A stretch of 64,000 nt of DNA from Ditylenchus dipsaci (GCA_004194705.1 SADC01000058.1:1-64000); one strand, 5' to 3'. Counted from the first letter of the stretch, positions 57,301-61,745 are shown. Program-made: numbers and translations. The notes: generated from the letters alone by a model not told the origin.

Positions 57301-58398
57301 ATTCTGCTCACTGTGTGGAAGCTATTCAATTCAAAGTTGGTTTTTAAAAAGTCAATAGTTATGATCTATTTATAGACAAACTGTGACATCACATTCTGTG
57401 GAGTGGGTATTTTCGGTGGTAGAGGAGAATATGTTGGAAAACTCAAGCTTTTTCGTGTGATTGGAGGTGCCGATTTAGAAGGACAATGTGTAGAGCTATT
57501 GGGCGAAACTGATGAAGTAATCTACGAGTGCACGCCCAGAGAAACGGCCTTTCTACAATTAGCCAAGACTATTTTAGTAAGGGCCAACCAATGGCATGTT
57601 ATATGGGCCAAATACAGTAATTTCATGCTAGATATTTAGCATCACTAAAGTCATTGAAATCACTTTTAGAGGTCCGAGCTCAGACTGTGGAGCTGGCGGG
57701 CAGGTCACGATTCGCTCAGAAAATGTGGAATTTCAATTTTGCAGCTCTCTTCTTTCCAACAATGGCACAGATGTCGACGTAGGGCAGATACCGGAAATCT
57801 ACTATAGAGTGAAAAATCAGGCAACAATAATGGCGGCACAAAACAGTCTTTTGGCGACCAACAGCCAAGCATGGACAATGAAACAACAGATGATTCACCG
57901 GAAGAAAAAAGAGAGGACCCGTTTAGTCTGGTTGCTCAGCCTCGATATTTATTTAACATATCTCCAAACTCTCTTTCTTCACTGTATCGCATTTTTACTT
58001 GGGCTGCTCAAGGCACTTTTTTATCCACTACCTACAATGAGATGATTCAAGACGTAGAAAATACATGGAAACAGGAGCGCTCAGCCTTTGTGGCAATTGT
58101 TGTTTTAAAAATTATAAAGTAAGTTTAATTTATAAATCTGATTTTAAAAGTAGTTCCTGTTATTGACAAACAAAGTTAAACAATACCCTTTTAAGAGATA
58201 GGATGTATAACTATTTGTAAATATAAATCCAGATTGTATCTTGGCATTGCTCACAAAAGGATGATTCACAAAGCACAGAACAATGAAACACAAAGAAATG
58301 GTACTTCTGAACAACAGAAAATAGTTCAATCAATTGTTGAATTTCATCGCTTGCTCATGGAACTTTTTCAATCAGCTGATGAAAGACTGTTTTCTGAG
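16560..58398 (+). CDS. MYCBP2: MYCBP2 / RPM-1 / Highwire-like giant E3 ubiquitin ligase, N-terminal part
   Basis: Umbrella entry. Exon groups at 16560-18362, 23981-25206, 25976-26648, 30299-30850, 35793-36527, 46178-46737 and 56839-58398 match, in order, the N-terminal third of PHR-family ligases: N-terminal segment, RCC1-like blades interrupted by the Cys-rich insert, two more RCC1 blades, then PHR1 and a helical region. The C-terminal RING is not in the window. PHR proteins are very large neuronal ubiquitin ligases that control synapse and axon development. Introns are either 37-50 nt or 1-10 kb; the large ones hold transposons, FIP1 and a TTBK kinase on the opposite strand. Single-base frame breaks occur near 17740 and 30675. 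ATG 16560 is preceded in frame by a stop at 16554, supporting it as first Met. Confidence 0.88.
17793..18203. repeat. Palindromic MITE in MYCBP2 intron
   Basis: TTTTTTGGCGCTACCCAGTT at the left pairs with ACTGTGTAGCGCCCTTTTTT at the right. Inner arms carry CAAAGTTCGCCAAATA and GGTTTCGCC with their inverses. The unit occupies nearly the whole 450-nt intron. Confidence 0.75.
18600..20748. mobile_element. Complete MULE with ~240-bp TIRs and 10-bp TSD
   Basis: Termini GGTGCACTACGTTTCACCGT and the inverse of GGTGTACTACGTTTCACCGT. Directly outside, CATTTTTGGG is repeated exactly (18590-18599 and 20749-20758). The TIRs hold TTTCACCGTCACTATTTTC words and a conserved inner block (GGCACCAAATTGTAGCCCTG). 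Between them a minus-strand transposase (19366-20340) is preserved. The left arm also has a GATTGATCCCCGxCC mini-array (18890-18960). It lies in the 5.6-kb MYCBP2 intron 18363-23980. Confidence 0.88.
19366..20340 (-). CDS. FLYWCH-MULE transposase, fragmentary
   Basis: Read on the minus strand: a FLYWCH-like start ([18 protein letters not shown]), a linker ([19 protein letters not shown]) and the MULE catalytic region ([18 protein letters not shown], then [20 protein letters not shown]). The pattern YxLLPxKxExxY plus GCxFHxxxx is diagnostic of MULE DDE transposases. The pieces lie in different frames separated by intron-like gaps, and the first catalytic Asp block is not evident, so it may be inactive. 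Confidence 0.75.
21715..22005. repeat. CCACTTGG-family foldback, copy 1
   Basis: AAAATGCCGTTTTCTGAAG, then TTGAGTTTTGGGAAATAATT, then the inverted arm TTATTTCCCAAAACTC, and GACGACCACTTGG at the outer right. Related copies occur at 27835-28190, 52490-52810, 54440-54910 and 61955-62270. Confidence 0.7.
22483..23609. mobile_element. MULE-type foldback with CCGCCTAATTTACTT arrays, perfect 9-bp TSD
   Basis: Starts GGACAATACTTTTTTCTCCG and ends with its inverse. ATTTCCGAA flanks both ends (22474-22482 and 23610-23618). The left array has about five TTTTTCCGCCTAATTTACTTC units; fewer on the right. The interior is two large hairpins: 22560-23088 (arms over 200 bp, loop about 60 bp) and 23093-23545 (arms about 170 bp). 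No transposase gene: the open frames on both strands are mirror images of the hairpin arms. Confidence 0.88.
23981..25206 (+). CDS. MYCBP2: MYCBP2 exons, N-terminal helical region to first RCC1-like blade
   Basis: Exons 23981-24126, 24169-24230, 24352-24459, 24497-24630, about 24842-24993, 25049-25093 and 25143-25206, with introns down to 37 nt (24460-24496). All split codons fit. The protein reads [19 protein letters not shown], matching LCLRSLQALLNVLQ of vertebrate MYCBP2, then [20 protein letters not shown] and [18 protein letters not shown], matching the blade FFLYLLCKDGLYKIGSG. The 46-residue segment at 24842 is the least certain. Confidence 0.85.
25207..25975. other. Intron with CCTAAGCCTAGGC-type words
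   Basis: No gene. A foldback-like stretch (25330-25760) contains GCTAAAGCCTAATCC and CTAAGCCTAGGCCTAAAGCC, and the AAGCTTTTTT and AAAAAAGCTT words at 25603 and 25686 are inverted. Confidence 0.4.
25976..26648 (+). CDS. MYCBP2: MYCBP2 exons, RCC1-like blades
   Basis: Exons about 25976-26040, 26101-26299, 26354-26504 and 26548-26648. [20 protein letters not shown] and [20 protein letters not shown] align with AQGYLLYRDV and VMLPDCHTEGQNILFTDGEY of MYCBP2; [19 protein letters not shown] aligns with FALMKTANGKIYYTG. The first exon does not join the one at 25143 in phase, so an exon or a base is missing. Confidence 0.85.
27170..27402. repeat. Palindrome with TTAGGC-like centre
   Basis: TAGACGTTTGGCTACAAATG at the left pairs with CATTTGTAGCCAAACGTCTA at the right, and GTTCTGCCCTATGTTCTGTT pairs with its inverse. 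The loop has repeated CTTAGGC words. 26649-27169 holds a smaller foldback (AGGGTAGGACAGATTATGTT near 26960). Confidence 0.75.
27428..28429. mobile_element. MULE-type foldback with TTTACGCCCTCAAATT arrays, 9-bp TSD
   Basis: Starts GGCTAAAATTCATTTG and ends CACCTATAGCC, flanked by AGAAACAAT on both sides (27419-27427 and 28430-28438). The left array (27446-27580) repeats TTTACGCCCTCAAAT; the right (28235-28420) repeats GAGGGCGTAAATGAG. The centre is a CCACTTGG-family foldback. No transposase. Confidence 0.85.
28457..29795. mobile_element. Element with ~170-bp TIRs containing CTTGGxGGACCA
   Basis: Left: CTCCCTTATTCGGTGCCCT, AACATGTTTTCTC, TCGACTTTTTGTCTTGGGGG. Right: the inverse order, ending GGGCACCGAATAAGAGAGT. 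Two blocks are nested inside: the CCGTATTTCCTC-type end at 29403-29430 and the GC-rich GCGCAGGGGCTTG block at 29450-29515. An AT-rich middle (28660-29350) has no convincing gene. Confidence 0.65.
30299..30850 (+). CDS. MYCBP2: MYCBP2 exons, RCC1-like blades
   Basis: Exon 30299-30492 ([33 protein letters not shown]) joins 30542 in phase (AA|A). Exon 2 reads [26 protein letters not shown], then after one extra base near 30675 [19 protein letters not shown] and NNMNQCGRE. The vertebrate equivalent is MGKAHTCVLMKNGEVWTFGVNNKGQCGRD. A 40-nt GT-AG intron (30627-30666) would also restore the frame but would delete the conserved loop, so an indel is likelier. Confidence 0.88.
30867..31321. mobile_element. 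Foldback with TTGCGGACGAAATTT arrays
   Basis: Termini AGTTGGCCAGACTTGCGGAC and the inverse. Flanks are GCTTTTTTTGG (left, T7) and GCTTTTTTGG (right, T6): a 10-bp TSD differing by one T. Units of TTTGCGGACGA in the left arm and CGTCCGCAAAT in the right. The loop contains GTCGAACCTGTGACTTAGGC, a B-box-like word. It directly follows the last recognisable codons of a MYCBP2 exon. Confidence 0.8.
31360..31598. mobile_element. TTAA-flanked foldback MITE, 'GGGCATGCCCACGC' arms (copy b)
   Basis: TTAAAGGGGCATGCCCACGC to its inverse. The outer arms (CTAATAAGAGGTGGTGCCC) differ from copy a, while the inner core (TTGAACTTCTGTACGG...AACTTGGTTTCTAAC) is the same. 31620-31900 holds a B-box-like CAGGTTCGATTCCCACTGGC and nothing coding. 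Confidence 0.82.
32668..33184 (-). pseudogene. MULE transposase C-terminal fragment
   Basis: Minus-strand pieces read [20 protein letters not shown] and [20 protein letters not shown], the MULE C-terminal pattern (W followed by RxNNxxExxNxRL), then a Glu/Arg-rich tail ([20 protein letters not shown]). The catalytic part is gone, and a MITE end (32743) cuts the tail. Confidence 0.7.
33339..34037. mobile_element. Foldback with AATTCCGCACCAAAATTG arrays, 9-bp TSD
   Basis: TAATAAAAT flanks both ends (33330-33338 and 34038-34046). Termini GGATCAAATTGAATTTCCGC and GGCTGTAAGTGAATTTCCGC (inverse) pair with mismatches. Subterminal arrays of ATTCCGCACCAAA lie left (33345-33475) and right (33905-34030). 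The interior, including CAACAATAGCAGCAACAAC, is non-coding. Nested in the MULE 31910-34278. Confidence 0.85.
34560..34725 (+). repeat. tRNA-like / SINE-like segment
   Basis: GTGGCTCGGTGGTAAAGC is A-box-like, and TCGGTTCGACTCCGACT, 100 nt on, is a good B box with TPsiC stem. A G14 run and a duplicated GTGAAAGTCG separate them. No cloverleaf is possible over this length. 34280-34560 and 34726-35340 show no gene; 34780-34980 repeats GTAGCGAGTCACAATTTGTA. Confidence 0.35.
35351..35588. mobile_element. TTAA-flanked foldback MITE, 'GGGCATGCCCACGC' arms (copy c)
   Basis: Same outer arms as copy b. Its right core is more decayed (AACCATGTTTGAAAACCG). Ends GCATGCCATTTAA. Confidence 0.8.
35793..36527 (+). 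CDS. MYCBP2: MYCBP2 exons, Cys-rich insert and next RCC1 blade
   Basis: Frame 1 reads [19 protein letters not shown]. Frame 2 reads [20 protein letters not shown], matching CGCGSGESGCAVCGCCKTCA of MYCBP2. A canonical 28-nt intron, 36000-36027 by sequence (GTTCGT...TTTTAG), joins them exactly. After an acidic stretch ([14 protein letters not shown]) a third frame gives [10 protein letters not shown], which a 35-nt intron (GTGAGA...GCCAG, about 36338-36372) joins in phase to [17 protein letters not shown] and [19 protein letters not shown], the next blade. The donor GTAAAT at 36528 opens a 9.65-kb intron. One unexplained shift remains at a C5 run near 36286. Confidence 0.82.
36900..38717 (-). 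CDS. FIP1: FIP1-like pre-mRNA 3'-end-processing factor (CPSF subunit)
   Basis: Minus strand, ATG at 38717. Exon 1 is acidic ([20 protein letters not shown]). Exon 2 has [19 protein letters not shown], then after a one-base slip [15 protein letters not shown] and [16 protein letters not shown], then [16 protein letters not shown]. This is the FIP1 core (VxIGDI, DLDAPG, KPWRKPGADLSDYFNYGF, TWKxYCEKQK). A 56-nt intron precedes [14 protein letters not shown]. Then come Pro-rich repeats ([19 protein letters not shown]) and an Arg/Asp/Ser/Lys tail ([20 protein letters not shown]). FIP1 links poly(A) polymerase to CPSF in the nucleus. Frame breaks near 38470 and in the tail. Nested in a MYCBP2 intron. 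Confidence 0.85.
38830..39205. repeat. Palindromic MITE inside the left TIR of the SENP element
   Basis: CGATTACCGACGGTCAATGA at the left and TCATTGACCGTCGGTAATCG at the right. Arms of about 160 bp include CCGAATCCGTTGAGATCAGA and its inverse. Confidence 0.8.
39996..40760 (-). CDS. SENP/Ulp1-type SUMO protease (C48 peptidase)
   Basis: Minus-strand exons give [91 protein letters not shown] and [20 protein letters not shown], ending KSGKLI and stop (39996-39998). These are all C48 elements in order: substrate-cleft WLND, catalytic His (GHW), Asp (YFDS), oxyanion Gln (QMNGSDCG) and Cys. Closest to animal SENP1/2, which mature and remove SUMO. AATAAA lies about 60 nt past the stop. It sits just after the MULE transposase, same strand, inside the same TIRs. 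It could be the C-terminal module of one protein, a second element gene, or a captured host ulp-1 gene. Confidence 0.88.
40919..42976 (-). CDS. MULE transposase (DDE) linked to the SENP gene
   Basis: From the N-terminus: [20 protein letters not shown], then [36 protein letters not shown] (first catalytic Asp), [40 protein letters not shown] (second Asp), [30 protein letters not shown] and [14 protein letters not shown]. These match MULE (ADGTFxxxPxxFxQ; DxExA; GCxFHxxxA; RTxNxxExxN). Exons are separated by short minus-strand introns. A basic region ([20 protein letters not shown]) connects it to the protease. Residues look intact apart from a few frame changes. Confidence 0.85.
43838..44112. 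mobile_element. hAT-like MITE with five 31-bp TCCTGATTTTTAGAG units
   Basis: TIR CAGGGTTCGCAGATG (15 bp, perfect), 8-bp TSD CTTTCGGC (43830-43837 and 44113-44120). Internal units combine CCTGATTTTTAGAGA and TTTTTTGTTCAAAAT. Confidence 0.9.
44137..44376. mobile_element. TTAA-flanked foldback MITE, 'GGGCCATTGCC' arms (copy d)
   Basis: Nearly identical to copy a, from TTAAAGGGCCATTG to CAATGGCCCTTTAA. A half copy (TTAAAGGGCCATTGCCGTC) follows at 44435-44519 and stops within its core. Confidence 0.85.
44525..45486. mobile_element. Foldback with GCGATGCGTATA arms enclosing a mariner-like MITE
   Basis: Left GGGGGAAACTTTACATACGC and CGCCTTAGGTCACAGGTTCG; right TGACCTAAAGCGATGCGTAT and AAGTTCCCCCC. 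Inside, 44888-45137 is CAGGGTGGCGCGAAAAAATT to its inverse, bounded by TA on each side: a Tc1/mariner-type MITE of 250 bp with a palindromic interior. Confidence 0.7.
45508..45902. mobile_element. Foldback with CTTACCAAAACGACTT array
   Basis: Ends CTGTACACCGAAATATAAG and inverse. Flanks TTTAAATGG and TTTAAATGC agree in 8 of 9 bases. About ten tandem units of TTCTTACCAAAACGAC on the right; fewer, inverted, on the left. Confidence 0.75.
45981..46162. mobile_element. hAT-like MITE, second copy, next to a MYCBP2 splice acceptor
   Basis: Same CAGGGTTCGCAGATG TIRs in reverse orientation, with two rather than five 31-bp units. TSD AGTAAATG (45973-45980 and 46163-46170). It ends 15 nt before the exon starting at 46178. 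Confidence 0.92.
46178..46737 (+). CDS. MYCBP2: MYCBP2 exons, last RCC1-like blades
   Basis: Exon 46178-46295 reads [20 protein letters not shown] and [10 protein letters not shown]; exon 46341-46737 reads [44 protein letters not shown]. Vertebrate MYCBP2 has VYTFGYGQHGQLGHGD, SNHTAVLLMDGQVFTFGSFS and KATWIGASGDQTF. Phase across the 45-nt intron fits (G|GA). The next intron is 10.1 kb and hosts the kinase and a nested MULE. Confidence 0.92.
47307..48639 (-). CDS. TTBK/CK1-family protein kinase, nematode-like
   Basis: Minus strand. Exon 1 48535-48639 ([20 protein letters not shown]); exon 2 48317-48484 ([38 protein letters not shown]; Gly loop and catalytic Lys). Then [13 protein letters not shown], one-base slip, [35 protein letters not shown] (HRDLKPAN); [57 protein letters not shown]; ending [16 protein letters not shown], stop 47307-47309. 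All catalytic motifs are present. CK1-type activation-loop wording places it with TTBK-like kinases, greatly expanded in nematodes. AATAAA about 40 nt past the stop. Nested in a MYCBP2 intron. Confidence 0.92.
48824..49063. mobile_element. TTAA-flanked foldback MITE, 'GGCCTGACCTCTTCC' arms (copy h)
   Basis: TTAAAAGGCCTGACCTC to GAGGTCAGGCCTTTAA. Third version of the outer arms around the shared CATTGGACTTCTGTACGG core. Confidence 0.82.
49446..49684. mobile_element. TTAA-flanked foldback MITE, 'GGGCATGCCCACGC' arms (copy f)
   Basis: TTAAAGGGCATGCCCACGC to the inverse; best preserved core of the family. Confidence 0.85.
49920..50990 (-). CDS. MULE transposase with zinc-binding start and SWIM finger, internally deleted
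   Basis: Minus strand from ATG 50990: [40 protein letters not shown] with TAT-free SVTHDHKP (a C-C-H-H, WRKY-GCM1/FLYWCH-like fold), [20 protein letters not shown], then [18 protein letters not shown], which is the first catalytic Asp region of a MULE. The next piece is [20 protein letters not shown], a SWIM zinc finger (CxC...CxH). The second Asp and the Glu region that should lie between are absent, so this copy cannot be autonomous. Confidence 0.82.
51210..53109. mobile_element. Foldback with AAATAACCCCC arrays, 9-bp TSD, inserted in another element's end
   Basis: AAAAGTATT flanks both ends exactly (51201-51209 and 53110-53118). Arrays of AAATAACCCCC left (51222-51290) and right (52980-53100). 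Inverted blocks include GACTTCCTTTCAAGACAAAA and GGTAGGTA. Inside are a CTTGGGGACCAAGGCAAA element (51690-52230) with a GC-rich hairpin, and a CCACTTGG foldback (52490-52810). No transposase. Confidence 0.88.
53127..53880. mobile_element. Foldback with GCCCCCTAATTGCTGAAAAAT arrays
   Basis: Left GCCCCCTAATTACTGAAAAA in three or four units; right inverse ending CGAATTAGGGGC. A 250-bp hairpin (53500-53770; CGATTGAGCACATCAGAATT and inverse) resembles the 22560-23088 hairpin in wording (GTTTACT, CATTCCGGAGTGGG). Confidence 0.7.
53310..53487. mobile_element. GC-rich hAT-like MITE, 8-bp TSD
   Basis: TIR CATACCTGCACGC with its inverse; TSD GCCAGAAG (53302-53309 and 53488-53495). The interior is made of GCGCCGGCG words and is strikingly GC-rich against its AT-rich surroundings. 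Nested in the left half of 53127-53880. Confidence 0.88.
53997..54236. mobile_element. TTAA-flanked element, diverged (copy g)
   Basis: TTAAAGGGCATGCCCGTGCC to GCACGGGCATGCCCCTTTAA (approximate inverse). The centre lacks the shared core hairpin. Confidence 0.7.
54290..55065. mobile_element. Element with TGTGTACCCAACAGG end and CCACTTGG foldback
   Basis: Starts GTGTGTACCCAACAGGAAAA, then Ser-like CTCTCACTTTCAGTG words. The middle has a perfect inverted pair around GGAAAATGTCGCGCGACATT (54555-54690). Ends CTACCTGGGTACAAC. A second copy in reverse orientation is at 61810-62375. Confidence 0.65.
56009..56118. repeat. 110-bp palindrome of ATTGGGCC words, no spacer
   Basis: GGGCAGTCAAAGATTGGGCC reads to the centre and returns with a single mismatched pair (GGACC against GGCCC). 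The motif AATTGGGCCA occurs repeatedly in each arm. Confidence 0.85.
56305..56470 (+). repeat. Tandem 32-bp array GATCAACCGGTTGATTGATT
   Basis: About five units, each itself palindromic around CAACCGGTTG. The boundary word AATCAACCGCCACAT occurs on both sides (56282 and 56476). Frames such as [15 protein letters not shown] are repeat products. Confidence 0.85.
56839..58398 (+). CDS. MYCBP2: MYCBP2 exons, PHR1 domain and following helices
   Basis: Exons 56839-57006, 57057-57333, 57376 to about 57610, about 57671-58118 and 58233-58398. [20 protein letters not shown] precedes PHR1: [90 protein letters not shown]. The match to the MYCBP2 PHR1 domain is nearly residue for residue at the Gly-rich turns. 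A 38-nt GT-AG intron (GTGAAA...AACAG) after IYYR restores the frame to [18 protein letters not shown]. The helical part ([20 protein letters not shown]) follows. Donor GTACTT at 58399 shows the gene goes on. Confidence 0.92.
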
Positions 58399-59169
58399 GT
58401 ACTTTTAAATCTAAATTTGCAAAAATTTCAACTTTTTCGCGCTGATTTAAATATTTGAAGACCACTGCAATAAATTTGAAAATGTAAAAAACTTTTAAAG
58501 GAAGGGTACATCTCTTGTACGTATCTGGTCCCGTGTGGAAGTCGTTTCAAAACTCGAATTTGTGTTCAGTAGGGATTTTTGCGCCAATTCAAAAATTTCA
58601 TCCTAGTTTATCAATTTTATGTTAATTTTTCATTTTCCTTTGCTTCAGTCATTTATGAATAATTTGTAGCAAGTTTTGTCAAGTTTGCTGACTGTAAGAT
58701 TCCCTGTGATCTGGGCTATCGATAGAGCCATCACTCACCCAAAACCATCGAAATTTAGAAAATTTTGATTGATTATCCTTAAAAAATATCGAAATAAGAA
58801 TTTGAGTGTCGTTCTAAAAAGCTTGAATGCTCTTTTGAATTGATTCTTCTCTGAGAAAATCAATCTAGGGATTGATAGAGGAGTAATTTTACTGCATTTT
58901 GGTACCAAGGACGTATGCAAAAATGCAAATTTAGGGTGTCTTATGCAAAATTTAGATGGAAAACGCAAAAATCCTTATTTTCACTCGAGAAAATGCCAGT
59001 TGTTTGCTGTTGGTGCTCTCTCGTTTGTAAAACTCTTGTTTTGAAAATTCTATTTTGGTAAAAAGATAGAAGAGATTCTTAACTTTCTTTTGGTATATAA
59101 AGATGCTGAAAAAATACAAAATTTGGAGTTTTCGATACAAATAAATTCGAAATAATTTTAGATCTGAAG
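58399..59169. other. Intronic or intergenic, no gene seen
   Basis: CGTGTGGAAGTCGTTTCAAA at 58530 resembles GTGTGGAAGTCGTTTTAATT at 61360, a shared repeat fragment. Otherwise AT-rich and without pattern. Confidence 0.4.
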
Positions 59170-59340
59170 ATGGTTTCCACCAGAAGGATTTGCGCTAAGT
59201 CAATTGGACTGTCTCTCTCCGAAATTCGTGCAGCCACAGTCAAGAAAAGATGGGGAAAAGAAAGGCTGAAGAAGCAGAAACTAGATGAAGCCAAAATTCA
59301 AGCTGCCGAACAAGCAAACATGATGCGTAGAGCTCGTCTA

Positions 59341-60430
59341 GGCTAGACTTTACTTGGCCCCCCCCCACGGCTGACCCACTTTCGAGGTGAATTTTTAAAA
59401 ACCGATTGCATATTCGTGCTTCTCGACCCGGATTTTTACGGGAAATGATCATCAGATTCTGTGAAAGTGAAAAAAAAATTTTTGGGATTTGCCTTGGTCC
59501 CCAAGGTAAAATTTTAGAAAAATTTAAAAAAAATATTTTTTAAATTGGCGCCTTTTGAATTTTAAAGGGATTAAGGGCTGTATTGAGAGGGGAAGGGAAT
59601 AAAAGGGGCCACTAATCACACAAGGCCCTAACAAGAAGATGTTGAACATAGTTTTGAATACTGGGGCCTACCGCATAAATAAACTCTGGTATGCATGCTT
59701 TTTCATGCATCCAGAGTCACTTTCGAGTGATTTGTGTCTAAGGTATGTGGGTGTGCGCATCTCAACTCCGAGCCCCCAAGCCCCCTGCGCCCCGAAGGGG
59801 GCGCAGGGGGCTTGAGAGTTAGAGATGCGCGCACTCACTTACCTTAGACATGATTCCGAGAAGTACTCTTGATCAAAAAATGCGTATAGAGCCCGGATGC
59901 CATTTTACCGCTTTTAAGCGGCAAATGCCGCTTTTTTCTCTATTTGCCGCTTAAATTCCTTGATAAAAATGCACTCAAAGACGAAAAAAGCGGCATTTTC
60001 TGAAAAAAGCGGCATAAAAGCGGCAAAATGCCGCTTTTTTCATATTTTGGGTTGGCATCCCTGGTATAGAGTCTCTTTTTGCCACGGCCCAGTTGAAAAA
60101 CATGGTGAGGCAGTCGAAGAATACATATATTTACTTTTCTATTGTTCTGCCATAAAAGTGGCCCCCTTCTATTCCCTTCCCCTCCCAATACAGCCCTTAA
60201 TCCTTTAAAATTCAAAAGGCGCTAATTTAAAAAATATTTTTTTTTCAAATTTTTTTAAAATTTTAACTTGGGGGACCAAGGCAAATCCCAAAAAATTTTT
60301 TTTCACTTTCACAGGATCTGATGATCATTTCCCGTAAAAATCCGGGTCGAGAAACATGAATATGCAATCGGTTTTTAAAATTCACCTCGAAAGTGGGTCA
60401 GCCGTGGGGGGGGCCAAGTAAAGTGTTACC
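59341..60430. mobile_element. hAT-like element, 8-bp TSD, inserted at an exon end
   Basis: TSD CTCGTCTA (59333-59340 and 60431-60438). Ends GGCTAGACTTTACTTGG and GGTAACACTTTACTTGG (inverse). Arms of about 270 bp include CCCACTTTCGAGGTGAATTT and GATTTGCCTTGGTCC, close to the elements at 28457 and 51690. Interior: a GC hairpin (AAGCCCCCTGCGCCCC, 59777-59815) and a nested MITE (59892-60063). Confidence 0.9.
59892..60063. mobile_element. Nested hAT-like MITE of GCGGCAAATGCCGC words
   Basis: TSD GTATAGAG (59884-59891 and 60064-60071); ends CCCGGATGCCA and TGGCATCCCTG. The interior repeats AAAAAGCGGCAT and AATGCCGCTTTTTT. Confidence 0.88.
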
Positions 60431-60774
60431 CTCGTCTATGTAAGTAAATTTTTTGGTGGTTGTATTTTCCAATGTTTGCGAAATTTTGGAAACATTAAGA
60501 TTTTTGTAGCAAAATTGGCCGAAGAAAAGGAAGAGCGGTCAAAACAAGCTCAAGATGATGCCGAAGCCAGAAATATCCTCTCAAAAGCTATCCTCTCAGC
60601 GAAAAGAAGGCAAGCAGCAACATCCAGGTGGAAGAAAACTATGTATAAGTCAGACAAAAGAATGAAGGCATCAGAAAAATGAAGTATGTGCTGGATTTAT
60701 GTTATGCTGAATTTTTTTATGGATTCTATGATTGCTCTTTACTGATTATCTATGTACTTTAAGGAAAGCAAGAG

Positions 60775-61196
60775 CCTCTTAGAAGATCAGCCAGTGTTCA
60801 AGTTGATGTGACCAGTGACGCAATTGCAAAACTTCTACAACATGACTTGCAAAAGGAAGTCATTTGGTGAGCTTGATAGCATTTATCGATGTTTAGTGTA
60901 AATTTGGTCCTATTTTCAGGTTCGCGACTGGTGATCTCAAGCTTCTGAGCGCTTTGTACGGCCACATGGGATCAGCGTTAAGTCATCCTTGCTTACTGTG
61001 TGGAGCACCGAAAGAAGCTTTTCGGAACAAAGAAACTCATTCAGCCCGGTCTCTACACTCTATCCAACAAGGTCAGCTCCATTACTCCAAGTTTCTTAAG
61101 CCTGGAATGAATGCAACGCAAAAGCTCAAGCTCGATATGGATATATTGTTCGATATGGAGATTGTTTGCGAGGATGACGATGAATTGTTCAAATAA
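60775..61196 (+). CDS. GDLK...CxxC protein fragment, possibly transposon-derived
   Basis: Exon about 60763-60866 reads RRSASVQVDVTSDAIAKLLQ; exon 60920-61196 reads FATGDLKLLSALYGHMGSAL, SHPCLLCGAPKEA, then an acidic end MEIVCEDDDELFK and stop. The GDLKxLxxLxGxxGxxxxxPCxxC pattern recalls uncharacterised proteins of invertebrate mobile elements; I cannot name the family. It follows the coiled-coil exons at 94 nt and may be the same gene. 61200-61450 holds no gene. Confidence 0.5.
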
Positions 61197-61467
61197 ATGT
61201 TTTGGGGTCGGAAAGTTTGTTGGCGAAAAAAAGAAGCTAAATACTGAGCCTGAGCCTTAAAAAACAGAATTTTCGAAATTGAATGAAAAAACCATTTTGA
61301 AAATCTTGGCGTTTTGTTTGAGTTAAACTGAACACAAATTCGAGTTTTGAAAACCGTGGTGTGGAAGTCGTTTTAATTCAAATTTAAAAACATTGTAGGT
61401 TGCTGGTTTGAATTCCTCTGGCCGCATACTTTATTTTTTCATATTTTTCGTGATTGAGTTGGGTACG

Positions 61468-61745
61468 CGACAATTCATCCCAGGGACAATTCATCCCCAA
61501 GGACAATTCATCCCAAGGACAATCGATCCCCAGGGACAATTCATCCCCGGACAATTCATCTCTAGGACAATTCATCCCAGGGACAATTCATCCCAAGGAC
61601 AATTCATCTCTAGGACAATTCATCTCCAGGAACAATTCATTCCGCGACAATTCATCTCTAGGACAATTCATCCCCAGGGACAATTCATCCCCAGGGACAA
61701 TTCATCCCAGGAACAATTCATCCCCGCGACAATTCGTCCCCGGAA
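61468..61745 (+). repeat. Tandem array of GGACAATTCATCCCCA
   Basis: About 17 units of 14-20 bp with a constant ACAATTCATC and variable C/A/G ends, all in one orientation. Frames reading QFIPRDNSSQ are repeat products. Confidence 0.88.

Larger units (their letters stand above)
59170..60680 (+). pseudogene. Basic coiled-coil gene split by a 1.1-kb insertion
   Basis: 59170-59340 encodes MVSTRRICAKSIGLSLSEIR then a Lys/Glu/Gln-rich helix. With the element 59341-60430 and one copy of its TSD removed, the exon ends CTCGTCTAT before donor GTAAGT (60440) and joins, after an AG at about 60511, to AKLAEEKEERSKQAQDDAEA, ending MKASEK and a stop. The present allele hits TAG two codons into the element. 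I do not recognise the protein; a nuclear coiled-coil protein or a transposon-encoded one are both possible. Confidence 0.6.

Noticed and set aside
61468..61745. CRISPR-like array (short repeats with variable pieces)
   Set aside because: Units are 14-20 bp without spacers of constant length, there are no cas genes, and the DNA is eukaryotic. The same holds for 9256-9425, 27446-27580, 45700-45870 and 56305-56470.
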